Notes under the pieces: model-generated | What the model was told of the DNA's origin: nothing | Seen by the model: the letters and a program-made list of their open reading frames with translations, nothing else | The model's database searches: none | Shown here: piece by piece, positions 36,480 through 45,287 of the stretch | Position numbering within the stretch: position 1 is the first letter of the stretch | Layout of the letters: every line of letters starts with the position of its first letter | Program-made: the position numbers and the translations under genes | Assembly (NCBI RefSeq): GCF_947503045.1 | Contig: NZ_CANNCF010000006.1 | Span: 1 to 64,000 of the forward strand | Direction: 5' to 3' | Length of the DNA stretch: 64,000 nucleotides | From: an uncultured Tateyamaria sp. | GTDB taxonomy: Bacteria; Pseudomonadota; Alphaproteobacteria; Rhodobacterales; Rhodobacteraceae

Positions 36480-37733
36480 TTAGCCTGCCGCTTTCATCTC
36501 GAGGTCTGGCAGGTCGGCAAGGTCGGGCAAGTCATCCAGATCGGGCAGATCATCGAGGTCCGGCAAATCGTCCAGATCCGGCAAATCGTCCAGATCGGGC
36601 GCATCGTTGACGACCGGGAATGGGATGTCGAGGTCATCGTCGTTGTCGTCCATATCCTGCTCAGCCGATGCGCCGCGCCGCTCTGGCAGTGGTGGCAGGG
36701 CCTGCATAGCATCTTCGACCTCTGCATCGCTCACATCCACTTCGCGCGGCAGGGTCGAGCGGCGGCCTGTCGCGGTCAGCACCTCGACCTCGGGCATATC
36801 GACCAAAGGCTGGTCGCTGGCCCGGCGCAAGGGTTGTGATGCATGGCTGGGGGGACGTAGCGGTTTGACCGCGCGCACCCCATCGACATGCCCCACCACG
36901 CCGCGTCCTAGCACTCGGCCTGTGCTGGTGGTGATCTGCACATTCGGGAAGGCCCCGGGAGTCAATTCCAGCGTCTGGCCCACTTTCAACCCGTTGAGTT
37001 TCTTGAGCGGCATGTTCAACTGGCACAGTACCATCCGCAGGTCGGCATTGAGCCCCATCACCAGTTTCGCCAGATCAGGTTTGTCCGTCGCGCGCTCTCC
37101 TGCCTCTTCACCGTCGGGCAGATCATGGCGGTCGGCGCGCGCCTCGAGCGTGGGCAGGATCAGGGTCATTTCGCCCTGACGCGCGCCGCGCGCGATATCG
37201 AGTGTCAGCTTGATCGTTGTGTAATCGCTGGCATCCAATGCCATGGCCAAGGTGCGCGCATCCTGCGCCTTGGCGCCGAAGGTGAACCCCTCCATCAGGG
37301 CGCGTTCGTCCGGATCGTCCAGAATGGGGGCCACGCGCGCAAACAGTGTGTCGATCAGCGGCGCGCAAATCGCCGCATCGGTGCGTGTCATCGGCCGTTC
37401 AGAATCGGATGAGCCATTGACGCTGCCAATGGTCTGCTGCTGGATCAGTGCCCCGACGACAATCGGCTCGATCTTGATGGCACCCGCACATCCACCGGGG
37501 CCATCCATCAGCAACAGCAAGGCGCTGTCGTCCAGACTGCCCTCGATCTCGTCCCCGGCAACGTCCTGAAAGGATGAATTGAGCACGGCCATGGGCATAC
37601 CCATCAGCGAATCCGCCACTTTGGCCATCATCACCCGCAACGCCTTTTGCAGCGTCATGGCCCGGGCCTTGCGTTGCGCACGCGCCTTGGCGGCGATACG
37701 CCCCAGAACAGTCTGATTTTCGGTTTCGCCCAT
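36480..37733 (-). CDS. FliM/FliN (SpoA) domain protein with acidic repeat tail
   Basis: About 417 residues. The middle part (LAKLVMGLNADLRMVLCQLN, LNGLKVGQTLELTPGAFPNV, VQITTSTGRVLGRGVVGHVD) is the SpoA/FliN domain of flagellar switch and type III secretion ring proteins. The first 220 residues resemble a FliM-like middle domain. The C-terminus is a run of PDLDDL repeats. No other flagellar gene is in the window. ATG 37733 is used (GGAGG very close); a GTG at 37772 is the alternative start. Confidence 0.8.
   Translation of the reverse strand: MGETENQTVLGRIAAKARAQRKARAMTLQKALRVMMAKVADSLMGMPMAVLNSSFQDVAGDEIEGSLDDSALLLLMDGPGGCAGAIKIEPIVVGALIQQQTIGSVNGSSDSERPMTRTDAAICAPLIDTLFARVAPILDDPDERALMEGFTFGAKAQDARTLAMALDASDYTTIKLTLDIARGARQGEMTLILPTLEARADRHDLPDGEEAGERATDKPDLAKLVMGLNADLRMVLCQLNMPLKKLNGLKVGQTLELTPGAFPNVQITTSTGRVLGRGVVGHVDGVRAVKPLRPPSHASQPLRRASDQPLVDMPEVEVLTATGRRSTLPREVDVSDAEVEDAMQALPPLPERRGASAEQDMDDNDDDLDIPFPVVNDAPDLDDLPDLDDLPDLDDLPDLDDLPDLADLPDLEMKAAG
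36501..36599 (-). repeat. 18-bp tandem repeat encoding PDLDDL hexapeptides
   Basis: Five full hexapeptide units and a final PDL. The DNA unit GGCAAATCGTCCAGATCC (plus strand) is exact in neighbouring central copies and diverged at the edges, which implies recent slippage expansion. The product is a strongly acidic, proline-punctuated tail. Confidence 0.85.
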
Positions 37734-37827
37734 ATCCTCCGACCCGGGTTTGGACTGGCTATACCGGGACACCTCTACGCAGGATTGGTTACCAACCGCT
37801 TTAAATCACCGCAGAAAACTGGGGGAC

Positions 37828-40509
37828 TTACTGTGCAGCGAGGGCCGCGCGGCGGGGCAGATGCACCACAAAGGTGTTGCCTTGCGCGGCGGGCACATGG
37901 GTGATGTCCCCGCCAAGGCGGGCCATAATCTCACGGCAGATCGCAAGTCCCAGGCCTGCGCCCGAGCCGTCCTGATCGCCGATCCGCGCAAATTTCTCAA
38001 AGATCACGCTGCGCGCCGCATCCGGAATCGGCGTGCCGTTGTCGCGAAAGGCCACGGACAGCTCATCACCGTCCTGCTGCACCGAAATCACCAGTTCAGG
38101 ATCATCGGCGTCGCAGTATTTCTGGGCATTGGTGATCAGGTTGATGAACACCTGCCCAAGCCGGTCAAGGTCCGTGGTCAGCACCAGCGCCTCGTTCACG
38201 TGACGGCGGCGGATGTCCATGCTGCGGGTGCTGGCGGCCTGCGCGGTCACGATGGACTGTTCCAACAGATCGCTCAGCCGTCCGGCCTCGTAGCGCAGCG
38301 ACACCTGACCGTTTTCCAGCACACTGAGGTCCAGCAGATCGTCCAGAAGTCGCGTCAGGCGGATCGCCTCGCCGTGGATGATCGAGGCATATCGCGTCTT
38401 TTCCACCTGCCCCATCCCTTCGGTGTCGCGCAGGATTTCGGAAAACGAACGGATCGAGGTCATCGGCGTGCGCAACTCATGGCTGATCTGGCTCAGAAAG
38501 GCGTCTTTTTGGACCGAGAGCGCGGTCAGCTTCTGGTTGGCCTCCCGTAATTTGCCGGCTGTACGGGTCAGTTCGTGGGATTTGGCCTCGAGCTGGTTGG
38601 AATATTCAAGGATCTGCGCGGATTCGTCGGCGACCGCCATCAGGTCCTGCACGGACACCGATGCCCCGCCCACAAGCTGGCTGATCATCGCATGGGCCGT
38701 CGCCGCACCGACCGAGGCGGCCAGTTCGCGTTCTAGGTTTTGCAAAAATCCCTGGGTTGGTTCGGGCAGCGAGCCATCAAGGCCCTGCCGTTTCGCTTCA
38801 GCCCGGAACAGGGTCTGGGCCTCATCCGCACCAAGGATGCGCTGGGTCATCACCATCAGGTCCTCGGATGTGGCGCGCGCAGCCTCCCAGCCGCGGGCCT
38901 GCGTGGAGTGGTCAAAGACGTTGACAAATTGCGCGCCCTGCAACCGCTCAAGTGGGCCGGGAAAGGTGACAAGTGAGACAGCGATGAAAGCGGTCGTGTT
39001 CAGCACCAGCGACCACGCCACCGCATGCACGGTCGGGTCGATCCCCTCGATCCCGAACAGCGCCTGCGGGCGCAGCCAACCGATGCCCAAAAGACCGTTT
39101 TCAAATATGCCCACCGACAGCACCACACCGGGCCCAAAGCTGGGCAGGAGCGAGCAGAACACCCAGATCGCAAAGCCGACAACCAGCCCGGCCAGCGCCC
39201 CCCACCGCGTCGCCCCGCGCCAAAAGATGCCGCCGAACATGGCGGGCAAAAACTGCGCCACACCAACGAAAGAGATCAGCCCGATCGCCGCCAGCGCCGC
39301 CCCGCCTCCGGAAAAGCGGTAGTAGAAGTATCCAAGACCAATGATCATCAGGATCGAGGCGCGCCGCGCCATGATCACCACGTTGCGCACATCCCCCGAC
39401 ACCTGTGCCCCCTCGGCCCGTGCGCTCAGCCAGACAGGCATGACCACGTGGTTCGACACCATTGTGGACAGGGCCAGCGTGGCCACAATCACCATCGATG
39501 TCGCCGAGGAGAATCCACCCAAAAAACTGAGGGTCGCCAGCCCCACCTGCCCTTCGGCCAGCGGCACGGTGAGGACAAACAGATCCGGGTTGGACCCCGC
39601 TGGCATCAGATCAAGGCCGATGACAGCGATGGGCACCACGAAAAGGCTCATCAGCATCAGGTACAAAGGGAAGGCCCAGCTGGCGATTTGCAGATGGCGC
39701 TCGTCTTCGTTCTCAACCACCATGACCTGAAACATGCGCGGCAGGGCCAGAAAGGCCGCCGCTGACAGGGCGGTGAGGGCAACCCAGCGGCTGCGGTCCA
39801 TGTCCCACTCACCGATGGGCGAGGCATCGATACGCTCCATCATCGGCGCGATGCCCCCGGCGATGCCCCAGACCACAAAGATGCCAACGGCCAGAAGGGC
39901 GATCAGCTTGACCACCGCCTCGACTGCGATGGCGATGACCACCCCGTCATGGCGTTCGTTGGCGTTCAGGTTCCGGGTGCCGAAGAGGACGGTGAAGATG
40001 GCCAGACCAAAGGCGACCCAGAATGCGGCGATGGCCTGATCGACCTCACCGCCCGCGTCCGGCGCCGAAAAGATCGACAAGGACAGGGTCACTGATTGCA
40101 GTTGCAAGGCGATGTAGGGGGTGACGCCGATGACGGCCATCACGGTGACCACGATGGCCAGCAGGTTGGACTTGCCATAACGCGAGGAGATGAGGTCAGC
40201 CACCGAGGTGGCGCGCTGCACCCGGCCCACGCGCACCAGCTTGCGCAGAGCCCACCACCAGCCGATCATGACAAGGCTGGGGCCGAGGTAGATGGTGACA
40301 AACTCCATCCCCGAACGGGCCGCATAACCCACCGCCCCGTAAAACGTCCAGGCCGTGCAATAGATCGACAGCGACAGCGTGTAGACCAAGGGAGAGCGCA
40401 GCCACGCCCCGCGCCCCTTGGCGGCCGCACGTTCGGCGAAAAAGGCGATGGCAAACAGAAAGGTGACGTAGATCAGGCTGACGCCGACCAGCAGGTTGAC
40501 CGAAGCCAT
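37828..40509 (-). CDS. Sodium:solute symporter-histidine kinase fusion
   Basis: 893 residues. The first 520 or so are an SLC5-type transporter with 12-13 helices (SIYCTAWTFYGAVGYAARSG, LGGFSSATSMVIVATLALST). A linker follows, then a histidine kinase: H box SQISHELRTPMTSIRSFSEI, N box VFINLITNAQKY and G boxes FRDNGTPIPD and DGSGAGLGLAI. This is the CbrA-like architecture in which substrate transport or binding gates kinase output. Start ATG 40509 within the stop of the upstream small gene (TGATG). The receiver protein two genes upstream is the obvious partner. Confidence 0.9.
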   Translation of the reverse strand: MASVNLLVGVSLIYVTFLFAIAFFAERAAAKGRGAWLRSPLVYTLSLSIYCTAWTFYGAVGYAARSGMEFVTIYLGPSLVMIGWWWALRKLVRVGRVQRATSVADLISSRYGKSNLLAIVVTVMAVIGVTPYIALQLQSVTLSLSIFSAPDAGGEVDQAIAAFWVAFGLAIFTVLFGTRNLNANERHDGVVIAIAVEAVVKLIALLAVGIFVVWGIAGGIAPMMERIDASPIGEWDMDRSRWVALTALSAAAFLALPRMFQVMVVENEDERHLQIASWAFPLYLMLMSLFVVPIAVIGLDLMPAGSNPDLFVLTVPLAEGQVGLATLSFLGGFSSATSMVIVATLALSTMVSNHVVMPVWLSARAEGAQVSGDVRNVVIMARRASILMIIGLGYFYYRFSGGGAALAAIGLISFVGVAQFLPAMFGGIFWRGATRWGALAGLVVGFAIWVFCSLLPSFGPGVVLSVGIFENGLLGIGWLRPQALFGIEGIDPTVHAVAWSLVLNTTAFIAVSLVTFPGPLERLQGAQFVNVFDHSTQARGWEAARATSEDLMVMTQRILGADEAQTLFRAEAKRQGLDGSLPEPTQGFLQNLERELAASVGAATAHAMISQLVGGASVSVQDLMAVADESAQILEYSNQLEAKSHELTRTAGKLREANQKLTALSVQKDAFLSQISHELRTPMTSIRSFSEILRDTEGMGQVEKTRYASIIHGEAIRLTRLLDDLLDLSVLENGQVSLRYEAGRLSDLLEQSIVTAQAASTRSMDIRRRHVNEALVLTTDLDRLGQVFINLITNAQKYCDADDPELVISVQQDGDELSVAFRDNGTPIPDAARSVIFEKFARIGDQDGSGAGLGLAICREIMARLGGDITHVPAAQGNTFVVHLPRRAALAAQ

Positions 40510-40802
40510 CAGCGCGGCTCGGCGTTTGCGTCCTCGCCCATCTCGGGGCTGGAGCGCAGAAAGGACCACAGCGCCAGTGCCGATCCGATCAGAGTCAGCC
40601 AGACCGCAAAGACATAGGTGACAGCGGTGGACATGGCCATCTTGTCAGGGGCGCCGGGCCCGTCCGCCGCCGTCGGCCAGAACAGCGGCAACATCCACAA
40701 AAACAGCCCCAGGATCGGCAACAGGCGCAGCGCATCCATCATCCTGCGGCGGCGGTAACTGCGCCGCTCCAGAAAGACCGGAGGCAGACCGTGCTCGCTC
40801 AT
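40509..40802 (-). CDS. Small membrane protein upstream of the symporter-kinase
   Basis: 97 residues with two membrane helices (LRLLPILGLFLWMLPLFW and STAVTYVFAVWLTLIGSALA). Small two-helix proteins of this kind often accompany SLC5 symporters as partners. It overlaps the receiver gene upstream (ATGA) and the kinase gene downstream (TGATG), so the three are one tightly coupled operon. Confidence 0.75.
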   Translation of the reverse strand: MSEHGLPPVFLERRSYRRRRMMDALRLLPILGLFLWMLPLFWPTAADGPGAPDKMAMSTAVTYVFAVWLTLIGSALALWSFLRSSPEMGEDANAEPR

Positions 40803-41173
40803 TGGGCCAATTGCACCAGATCGCGCACCGCCGTGACCACTTCGAGATTGGAGAACGGTTTGGTCATGAAACGGCTCACCCCTGCCTTTTCCGCCTGCTC
40901 GCGGTCGCGGGCCTGCCCGCGCGCGGTCAGCATCAGCACTGGCAGGGTCTGAAAGTCCGGATCGGCGCGCAATTCGGTCAGGATATCAAGACCGCTTTTG
41001 CCCGGCAGCATGTGATCCAGCACCACAAGGTCCGGGCGCGCTGCGCGAATGGTATCCACCGCCGTGGCCCCATCCGAATGGGTATCGACCTGCCAGCCCT
41101 CGCGGCTGAGCAGAAAGCGGATCGCTTCAATGATATTGACCTCGTCCTCGACGAGCAGAACATGCTTGCCCAA
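40799..41173 (-). CDS. Single-domain response regulator
   Basis: 124 residues, receiver domain only: acidic pocket LVEDE, phosphorylation site VVLDHMLPGK (Asp53 region), TA in MLTARG, and Lys in FMTKPF. It has no output domain, so it probably works by protein contact or phosphate relay. First gene of the operon with the symporter-kinase. Confidence 0.92.
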   Translation of the reverse strand: MGKHVLLVEDEVNIIEAIRFLLSREGWQVDTHSDGATAVDTIRAARPDLVVLDHMLPGKSGLDILTELRADPDFQTLPVLMLTARGQARDREQAEKAGVSRFMTKPFSNLEVVTAVRDLVQLAQ

Positions 41174-41282
41174 AATGCGGCTCCTCCCCTACGCACCGTC
41201 GCCGCAGGCCCTGTGACTTAAAAGGGGCCAATCAACGATGCATGATGACTATGTGCCGTTTTGGCGGGCCTGTCAAAACGCC

Positions 41283-42578
41283 TCAGAACCCGTCGCTGAG
41301 GATTGAGGGCTCGCGCCGCCCCTCGCACCCCGTCACCGGGCAGATGCGGCAGGCGGGGCCGACGCTGAACGGCTTTGGGCCGGCCTCACGCTCCGCCTCG
41401 GGAACGGGCACGATCAGCATTGTCGACTGCACCAGCGGTGGTGCGTTCAGCGCGGCATAACCGGTGGTTTCAGCGGCGGCAAAACAGTCAAACACGGCAT
41501 CTGCGCGCCCTGGCATCGCCACCCGCTGGTAAAGCACCTGCCCCGGCAGCCCAAGCGCCTGAAACAGTGGCCACAACGGACAGGCCGAGCCATAGCGCGG
41601 GATGGTGAACCCCTCTATCCCCTTGCGAAACAACAGACTTCCTGCGCGATCCGCGACCACGAGGCCAAAGCCGAGATCCGGCAGGGACGCAAGGCGGCGC
41701 AAGGTGCAGGGCACGCTGGCGCCAAAATGCGCGGCCAGCGCGGGCGGGTTCAGGCCCACACCCTCAATCGCCGTGCGCAGGTCCGGTAAGGCGATACGGC
41801 CCGCATCCGACCGCATCCGTTCCAGCACCCCTTGGGCAATGTGGCGGGCAGCGACCGAGGTCAGTTCAGGTGCCTCCGCGATCATCTCTTCGATATCCGC
41901 GTCGCCCGCCTCGAGCGCGGCAAAACCGTAGTCATGGGTCTCCAGAAACGCCTCGACATCTTCCTGTGGCGTACCTGCGGTTGCCGCCTCGCCGGTTTCG
42001 GCATCCAGAAAGCCCACAAGCGTCTTTGAGCTTTCGGCAAGGCGGCGGCTGTCGGCGTCGATATTGGCGTGGAAACGGTCACGCCATTCGGCCGACAGGG
42101 TCTTGTCCTCGGCAAGGATCGAGGCAGTCGAGCGGATGGAGGCGGCTGTGGACAGCACCTCGTGTACCGAGGCGGCGACCTCGGGGTCATGGGTGAGGCG
42201 GTCGCTCAGCACTTCGACCGTGTGTTCAAGGGCCGCCAGCTTGCGATGGGATTGCGCTAGGGCGTCCGCCCAGCCCGGAAAACGGCCCGCAAAATCCTCG
42301 GCCCGGTCGAGTTCGGCTGCGGCAATCGGCGTGTCGCTGCCCGCCTCGCGCAAGGTGGCGACAAGGGCGGCCTCGGCACCCGTGGTGAGGGCCGACACCT
42401 CGACCCCCAACGCGCTGGCGATATCCAAGAGCAGCTTGCCCCCGATTCTGCGGCGGTTGTGTTCGATGAGATTGAGGTATGAGGCTGAGATGCCGATTTC
42501 GCGGGCCAGGGCCGATTGTTTGGTGCCCGCCATGACCCGGCGGTCGCGTATCCGTGTGCCTGTCAGTGCCTCGCGCAT
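41283..42578 (-). CDS. ScfR/RamB-type short-chain acyl-CoA regulator (XRE family)
   Basis: 431 residues. N-terminal helix-turn-helix (QSALAREIGISASYLNLIEH), a long helical middle and the C-terminal DUF2083-type domain with the cysteine signature CRICPVTGCEGRREPS. Members regulate propionyl-CoA, acetate or methylcitrate-type metabolism. Two identical TTTACAAAA sites upstream suggest autoregulation. It is divergent from the first liv operon, which it might also control. Confidence 0.87.
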   Translation of the reverse strand: MREALTGTRIRDRRVMAGTKQSALAREIGISASYLNLIEHNRRRIGGKLLLDIASALGVEVSALTTGAEAALVATLREAGSDTPIAAAELDRAEDFAGRFPGWADALAQSHRKLAALEHTVEVLSDRLTHDPEVAASVHEVLSTAASIRSTASILAEDKTLSAEWRDRFHANIDADSRRLAESSKTLVGFLDAETGEAATAGTPQEDVEAFLETHDYGFAALEAGDADIEEMIAEAPELTSVAARHIAQGVLERMRSDAGRIALPDLRTAIEGVGLNPPALAAHFGASVPCTLRRLASLPDLGFGLVVADRAGSLLFRKGIEGFTIPRYGSACPLWPLFQALGLPGQVLYQRVAMPGRADAVFDCFAAAETTGYAALNAPPLVQSTMLIVPVPEAEREAGPKPFSVGPACRICPVTGCEGRREPSILSDGF

Positions 42579-42643
42579 GGGGCCTCCGTTGCTGGGTATT
42601 CATGTTCTATTTCAACGCGTTTCTGCGCTGCAACATAAGAGAT

Positions 42644-42684
42644 TTTACAAAAACCGCCGTACTCTTGTGTATATGTTTACAAAA
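42644..42684. promoter_or_regulatory. Paired TTTACAAAA sites in the ScfR/liv spacer
   Basis: TTTACAAAA occurs at 42644-42652 and 42676-42684, start to start 32 bases, or about three helical turns, so both face the same side of the DNA. They lie in the 236-base divergent spacer. The ScfR-type regulator is the natural candidate to bind them. Confidence 0.5.
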
Positions 42685-42814
42685 TAGTCGAGAAAAACAA
42701 AGGGTTTATTGCGCAGTTTTCATAATTCACGTCATAAAGAATTTGCACGATTACGTGCCGCGCGCCCGACACGAGATGTGGGGCGGAGCGTTTAAAACAA
42801 CTGGGAGGATTTTC

Positions 42815-44155
42815 ATGTCCAAAACGAACCTGACACGCCGCGGTCTGATCAAGACAGGCGCAGTCGCTGGCGCAGCGGGCCTGACGCTGCCGACATATCT
42901 GCGTGCGGATGGCCATTCGGGCTTTACCAACGCGCCCACCGGCAGCACCGTCACGCTGGGCTTCAACGTGCCGCAATCCGGCCCCTACGCGGATGAGGGT
43001 GCGGACGAACTGCGCGCCTACGAGCTCGCGGTCGAGCACCTGAATGGTGGTGGCGACGGCGGCCTGATGAACACGTTCTCGTCCAAGGCCCTGCAAGGCA
43101 ACGGTATTCTGGGCAAGAAAGTCGAATACGTCACAGGTGACACGCAGACAAAATCCGACGCCGCGCGCGCATCCGCCCGCTCGATGATCGAAAAAGACGG
43201 CGCCGTGATGATCACGGGTGGCTCATCCTCGGGTGTAGCCGTGGCCGTGCAGGCGCTGTGCCAAGAGGCTGGCGTCATCTTCATGGCGGGCCTGACCCAC
43301 TCCAACGACACCACCGGCAAGGACAAGAAGGCCAATGGCTTCCGCCACTTCTTCAACTCCTACATGTCCGGTGCGGCACTGGCGCCGATCCTGGCCAACA
43401 ACTACGGCACAGAGCGCAAGGCCTATCACCTGACCGCCGACTACAACTGGGGTTACACCACAGAAGAAGCCGTGCGGAACTCCACCGAAGCCATGGGTTG
43501 GGAAACGGTCGCAGCCGTCAAGACGCCGCTGACACAGACCGACTTCTCGTCCTACATCGCGCCTGTTCTGCAGTCCGGCGCCGACGTTCTGGTTCTGAAC
43601 CACTACGGCGGGAACATGGTGAACTCGCTGACCAACGCGGTTCAGTTCGGCCTGCGTGAAAAGCAGGTGAACGGCAAGAACTTCGAAATCGTTGTTCCGC
43701 TCTACTCGCGCCTGATGGCGAAAGGTGCCGGCGCAAACGTCAAAGGCATCTTCGGCTCCACCAACTGGCACTGGTCGCTGCAGGACGAAGGCTCCAAAGC
43801 CTTCGTGCAGTCCTTCGGCACCAAATACGGCTTCCCGCCCAGCCAGGCGGCGCACACCTGCTACGTTCAGGCCCTGCTCTATGCAGATGCCGTGGAGCGG
43901 GCCGGGTCGTTCAACCCATGTGCGGTTGGCGAAGCGCTCAGCGACTTCCAGTTCGACGGCATGGGCAACGGGCCAACGCTCTATCGCGGCGAAGACCACC
44001 AGTGCTTCAAGGACGTGCTGGTCGTGAAAGGGAAAGAGAACCCGACATCCGAGTTCGACCTTCTCGAAATCGTCGAGATCACGCCTGTCAGCCAGGTGAC
44101 GTATGATGCGTCCATCTTTGGCGGCGAGCTGGGTGCCTGCAACCCAGGCGCATAA
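42815..44155 (+). CDS. Branched-chain-amino-acid-type ABC transporter, substrate-binding protein
   Basis: 446 residues from ATG 42815 with GGGAGG upstream. The N-terminus has a twin-arginine signal (NLTRRGLIKTGAVAGAAGLT), so it is exported folded. The rest is a periplasmic-binding type I fold (VTLGFNVPQSGPYADEGADE, ADYNWGYTTEEAVRNSTEAM, VLVLNHYGGNMVNSLTNAVQ). Substrates of this family include branched-chain amino acids, amides and urea; which applies here is unclear. First gene of a five-gene transporter operon. Confidence 0.87.
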   Translation: MSKTNLTRRGLIKTGAVAGAAGLTLPTYLRADGHSGFTNAPTGSTVTLGFNVPQSGPYADEGADELRAYELAVEHLNGGGDGGLMNTFSSKALQGNGILGKKVEYVTGDTQTKSDAARASARSMIEKDGAVMITGGSSSGVAVAVQALCQEAGVIFMAGLTHSNDTTGKDKKANGFRHFFNSYMSGAALAPILANNYGTERKAYHLTADYNWGYTTEEAVRNSTEAMGWETVAAVKTPLTQTDFSSYIAPVLQSGADVLVLNHYGGNMVNSLTNAVQFGLREKQVNGKNFEIVVPLYSRLMAKGAGANVKGIFGSTNWHWSLQDEGSKAFVQSFGTKYGFPPSQAAHTCYVQALLYADAVERAGSFNPCAVGEALSDFQFDGMGNGPTLYRGEDHQCFKDVLVVKGKENPTSEFDLLEIVEITPVSQVTYDASIFGGELGACNPGA

Positions 44156-44169
44156 GCTGCAGTAAAACG

Positions 44170-44192
44170 AGGGTGGGCAAATTGCCCACCCT
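44170..44192. repeat. Hairpin spacer 1 in the liv operon
   Basis: AGGGTGGGCAA and TTGCCCACCCT flank a single A: perfect 11-base arms. It sits 14 bases after the binding-protein stop. Read in reverse, it matches hairpin spacer 2 at 47300-47322 in 20 of 23 bases. Confidence 0.75.
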
Positions 44193-44252
44193 ACCCTGCC
44201 CGGGGTTCCATGCCCCGCGTGGCATCAAACGTTCCAACCAAAGGTTAGGCCG

Positions 44253-45284
44253 ATGGAAGCGATCATCCTGCAAATTCTCAATGGACTCGACAAAGGCTCT
44301 GCCTATGCGCTGATTGCGCTGGGTCTGACGCTGATTTTCGGCACGCTCGGTGTCGTGAACTTTGCCCACGGGGCGCTGTTCATGATCGGGGCCTTCTGCG
44401 CCGTCACTCTCAGCCGTCTGCTGCAACTGAGCCATACGGTCATTGATGACTCTCAGACTGACTTCCTTGGCAACCCGCTGAAGGTCGAGGTGCCCTACCT
44501 TTATGACATTTTCGGACAGTCCACGGGCGATGCGATCATCGACTGGGCGGTCCCGATCTCGATCCTGTTTGCAATTCCGGTGATGATCGCCATCGGCGTC
44601 GCGATGGAGCGCGGGCTGATCAAGCATTTCTACAAGCGCCCCCATGCCGACCAGATCCTCGTGACCTTCGGCCTTGCGATCGTTTTGCAGGAGATCATCA
44701 AGTATTACTACGGCGCCAACCCGATCCCGACACCCGCACCCGACGCCTTCCGCGGCTCGTTCGACTTTGGTGCGGCGCTCGGATTTGATCCCAATGTGAT
44801 CATCTATCCCTATTGGCGGCTGGTCTATTTCGCCTTTGCGGCCCTGATCATCGGCGGTGTGTTTGCCTTTCTGCAATTCACCACCTTCGGGATGGTGGTG
44901 CGCGCTGGCATGGCGGATCGCGAAACGGTGCAACTGCTGGGCATCAACATCGACAAGCGCTTTACGCTGATGTTCGGACTGGCGGCAGCGGTCGCAGGGC
45001 TGGCGGGTGTGATGTACACGCCGATCAACTCGCCCAACTACCATATGGGCATGGACTTCCTCGTGCTCAGCTTTGTGGTTGTGGTTGTGGGCGGCATGGG
45101 CAGCCTGCCCGGCGCGGTGCTCGCAGGCTTTCTGCTGGGCATCCTCGAAAGCTTTGCCTCGATGCGCGAAGTGCTCGAATTCCTGCCCGGCCTCAACCAG
45201 ATCATCATCTATCTGGTCGCAATCATCATTCTACTCACCCGTCCCCGTGGCCTCATGGGTCGCAAGGGCGTGATGGAGGAATAA
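44253..45284 (+). CDS. Branched-chain-type ABC transporter permease (LivH-like)
   Basis: 343 residues, about eight or nine helices. LivH landmarks: ALIALGLTLIFGTLGVVNFA near the start, and VVVGGMGSLPGAVLAGFLLG with RPRGLMGRKGVMEE at the end. Slightly longer than usual LivH (about 300), with an insert at residues 60-90 (DDSQTDFLGNPLKVEVPYLY). Three bases separate it from the next gene. Confidence 0.9.
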   Translation: MEAIILQILNGLDKGSAYALIALGLTLIFGTLGVVNFAHGALFMIGAFCAVTLSRLLQLSHTVIDDSQTDFLGNPLKVEVPYLYDIFGQSTGDAIIDWAVPISILFAIPVMIAIGVAMERGLIKHFYKRPHADQILVTFGLAIVLQEIIKYYYGANPIPTPAPDAFRGSFDFGAALGFDPNVIIYPYWRLVYFAFAALIIGGVFAFLQFTTFGMVVRAGMADRETVQLLGINIDKRFTLMFGLAAAVAGLAGVMYTPINSPNYHMGMDFLVLSFVVVVVGGMGSLPGAVLAGFLLGILESFASMREVLEFLPGLNQIIIYLVAIIILLTRPRGLMGRKGVMEE

Positions 45285-45287
45285 GCC

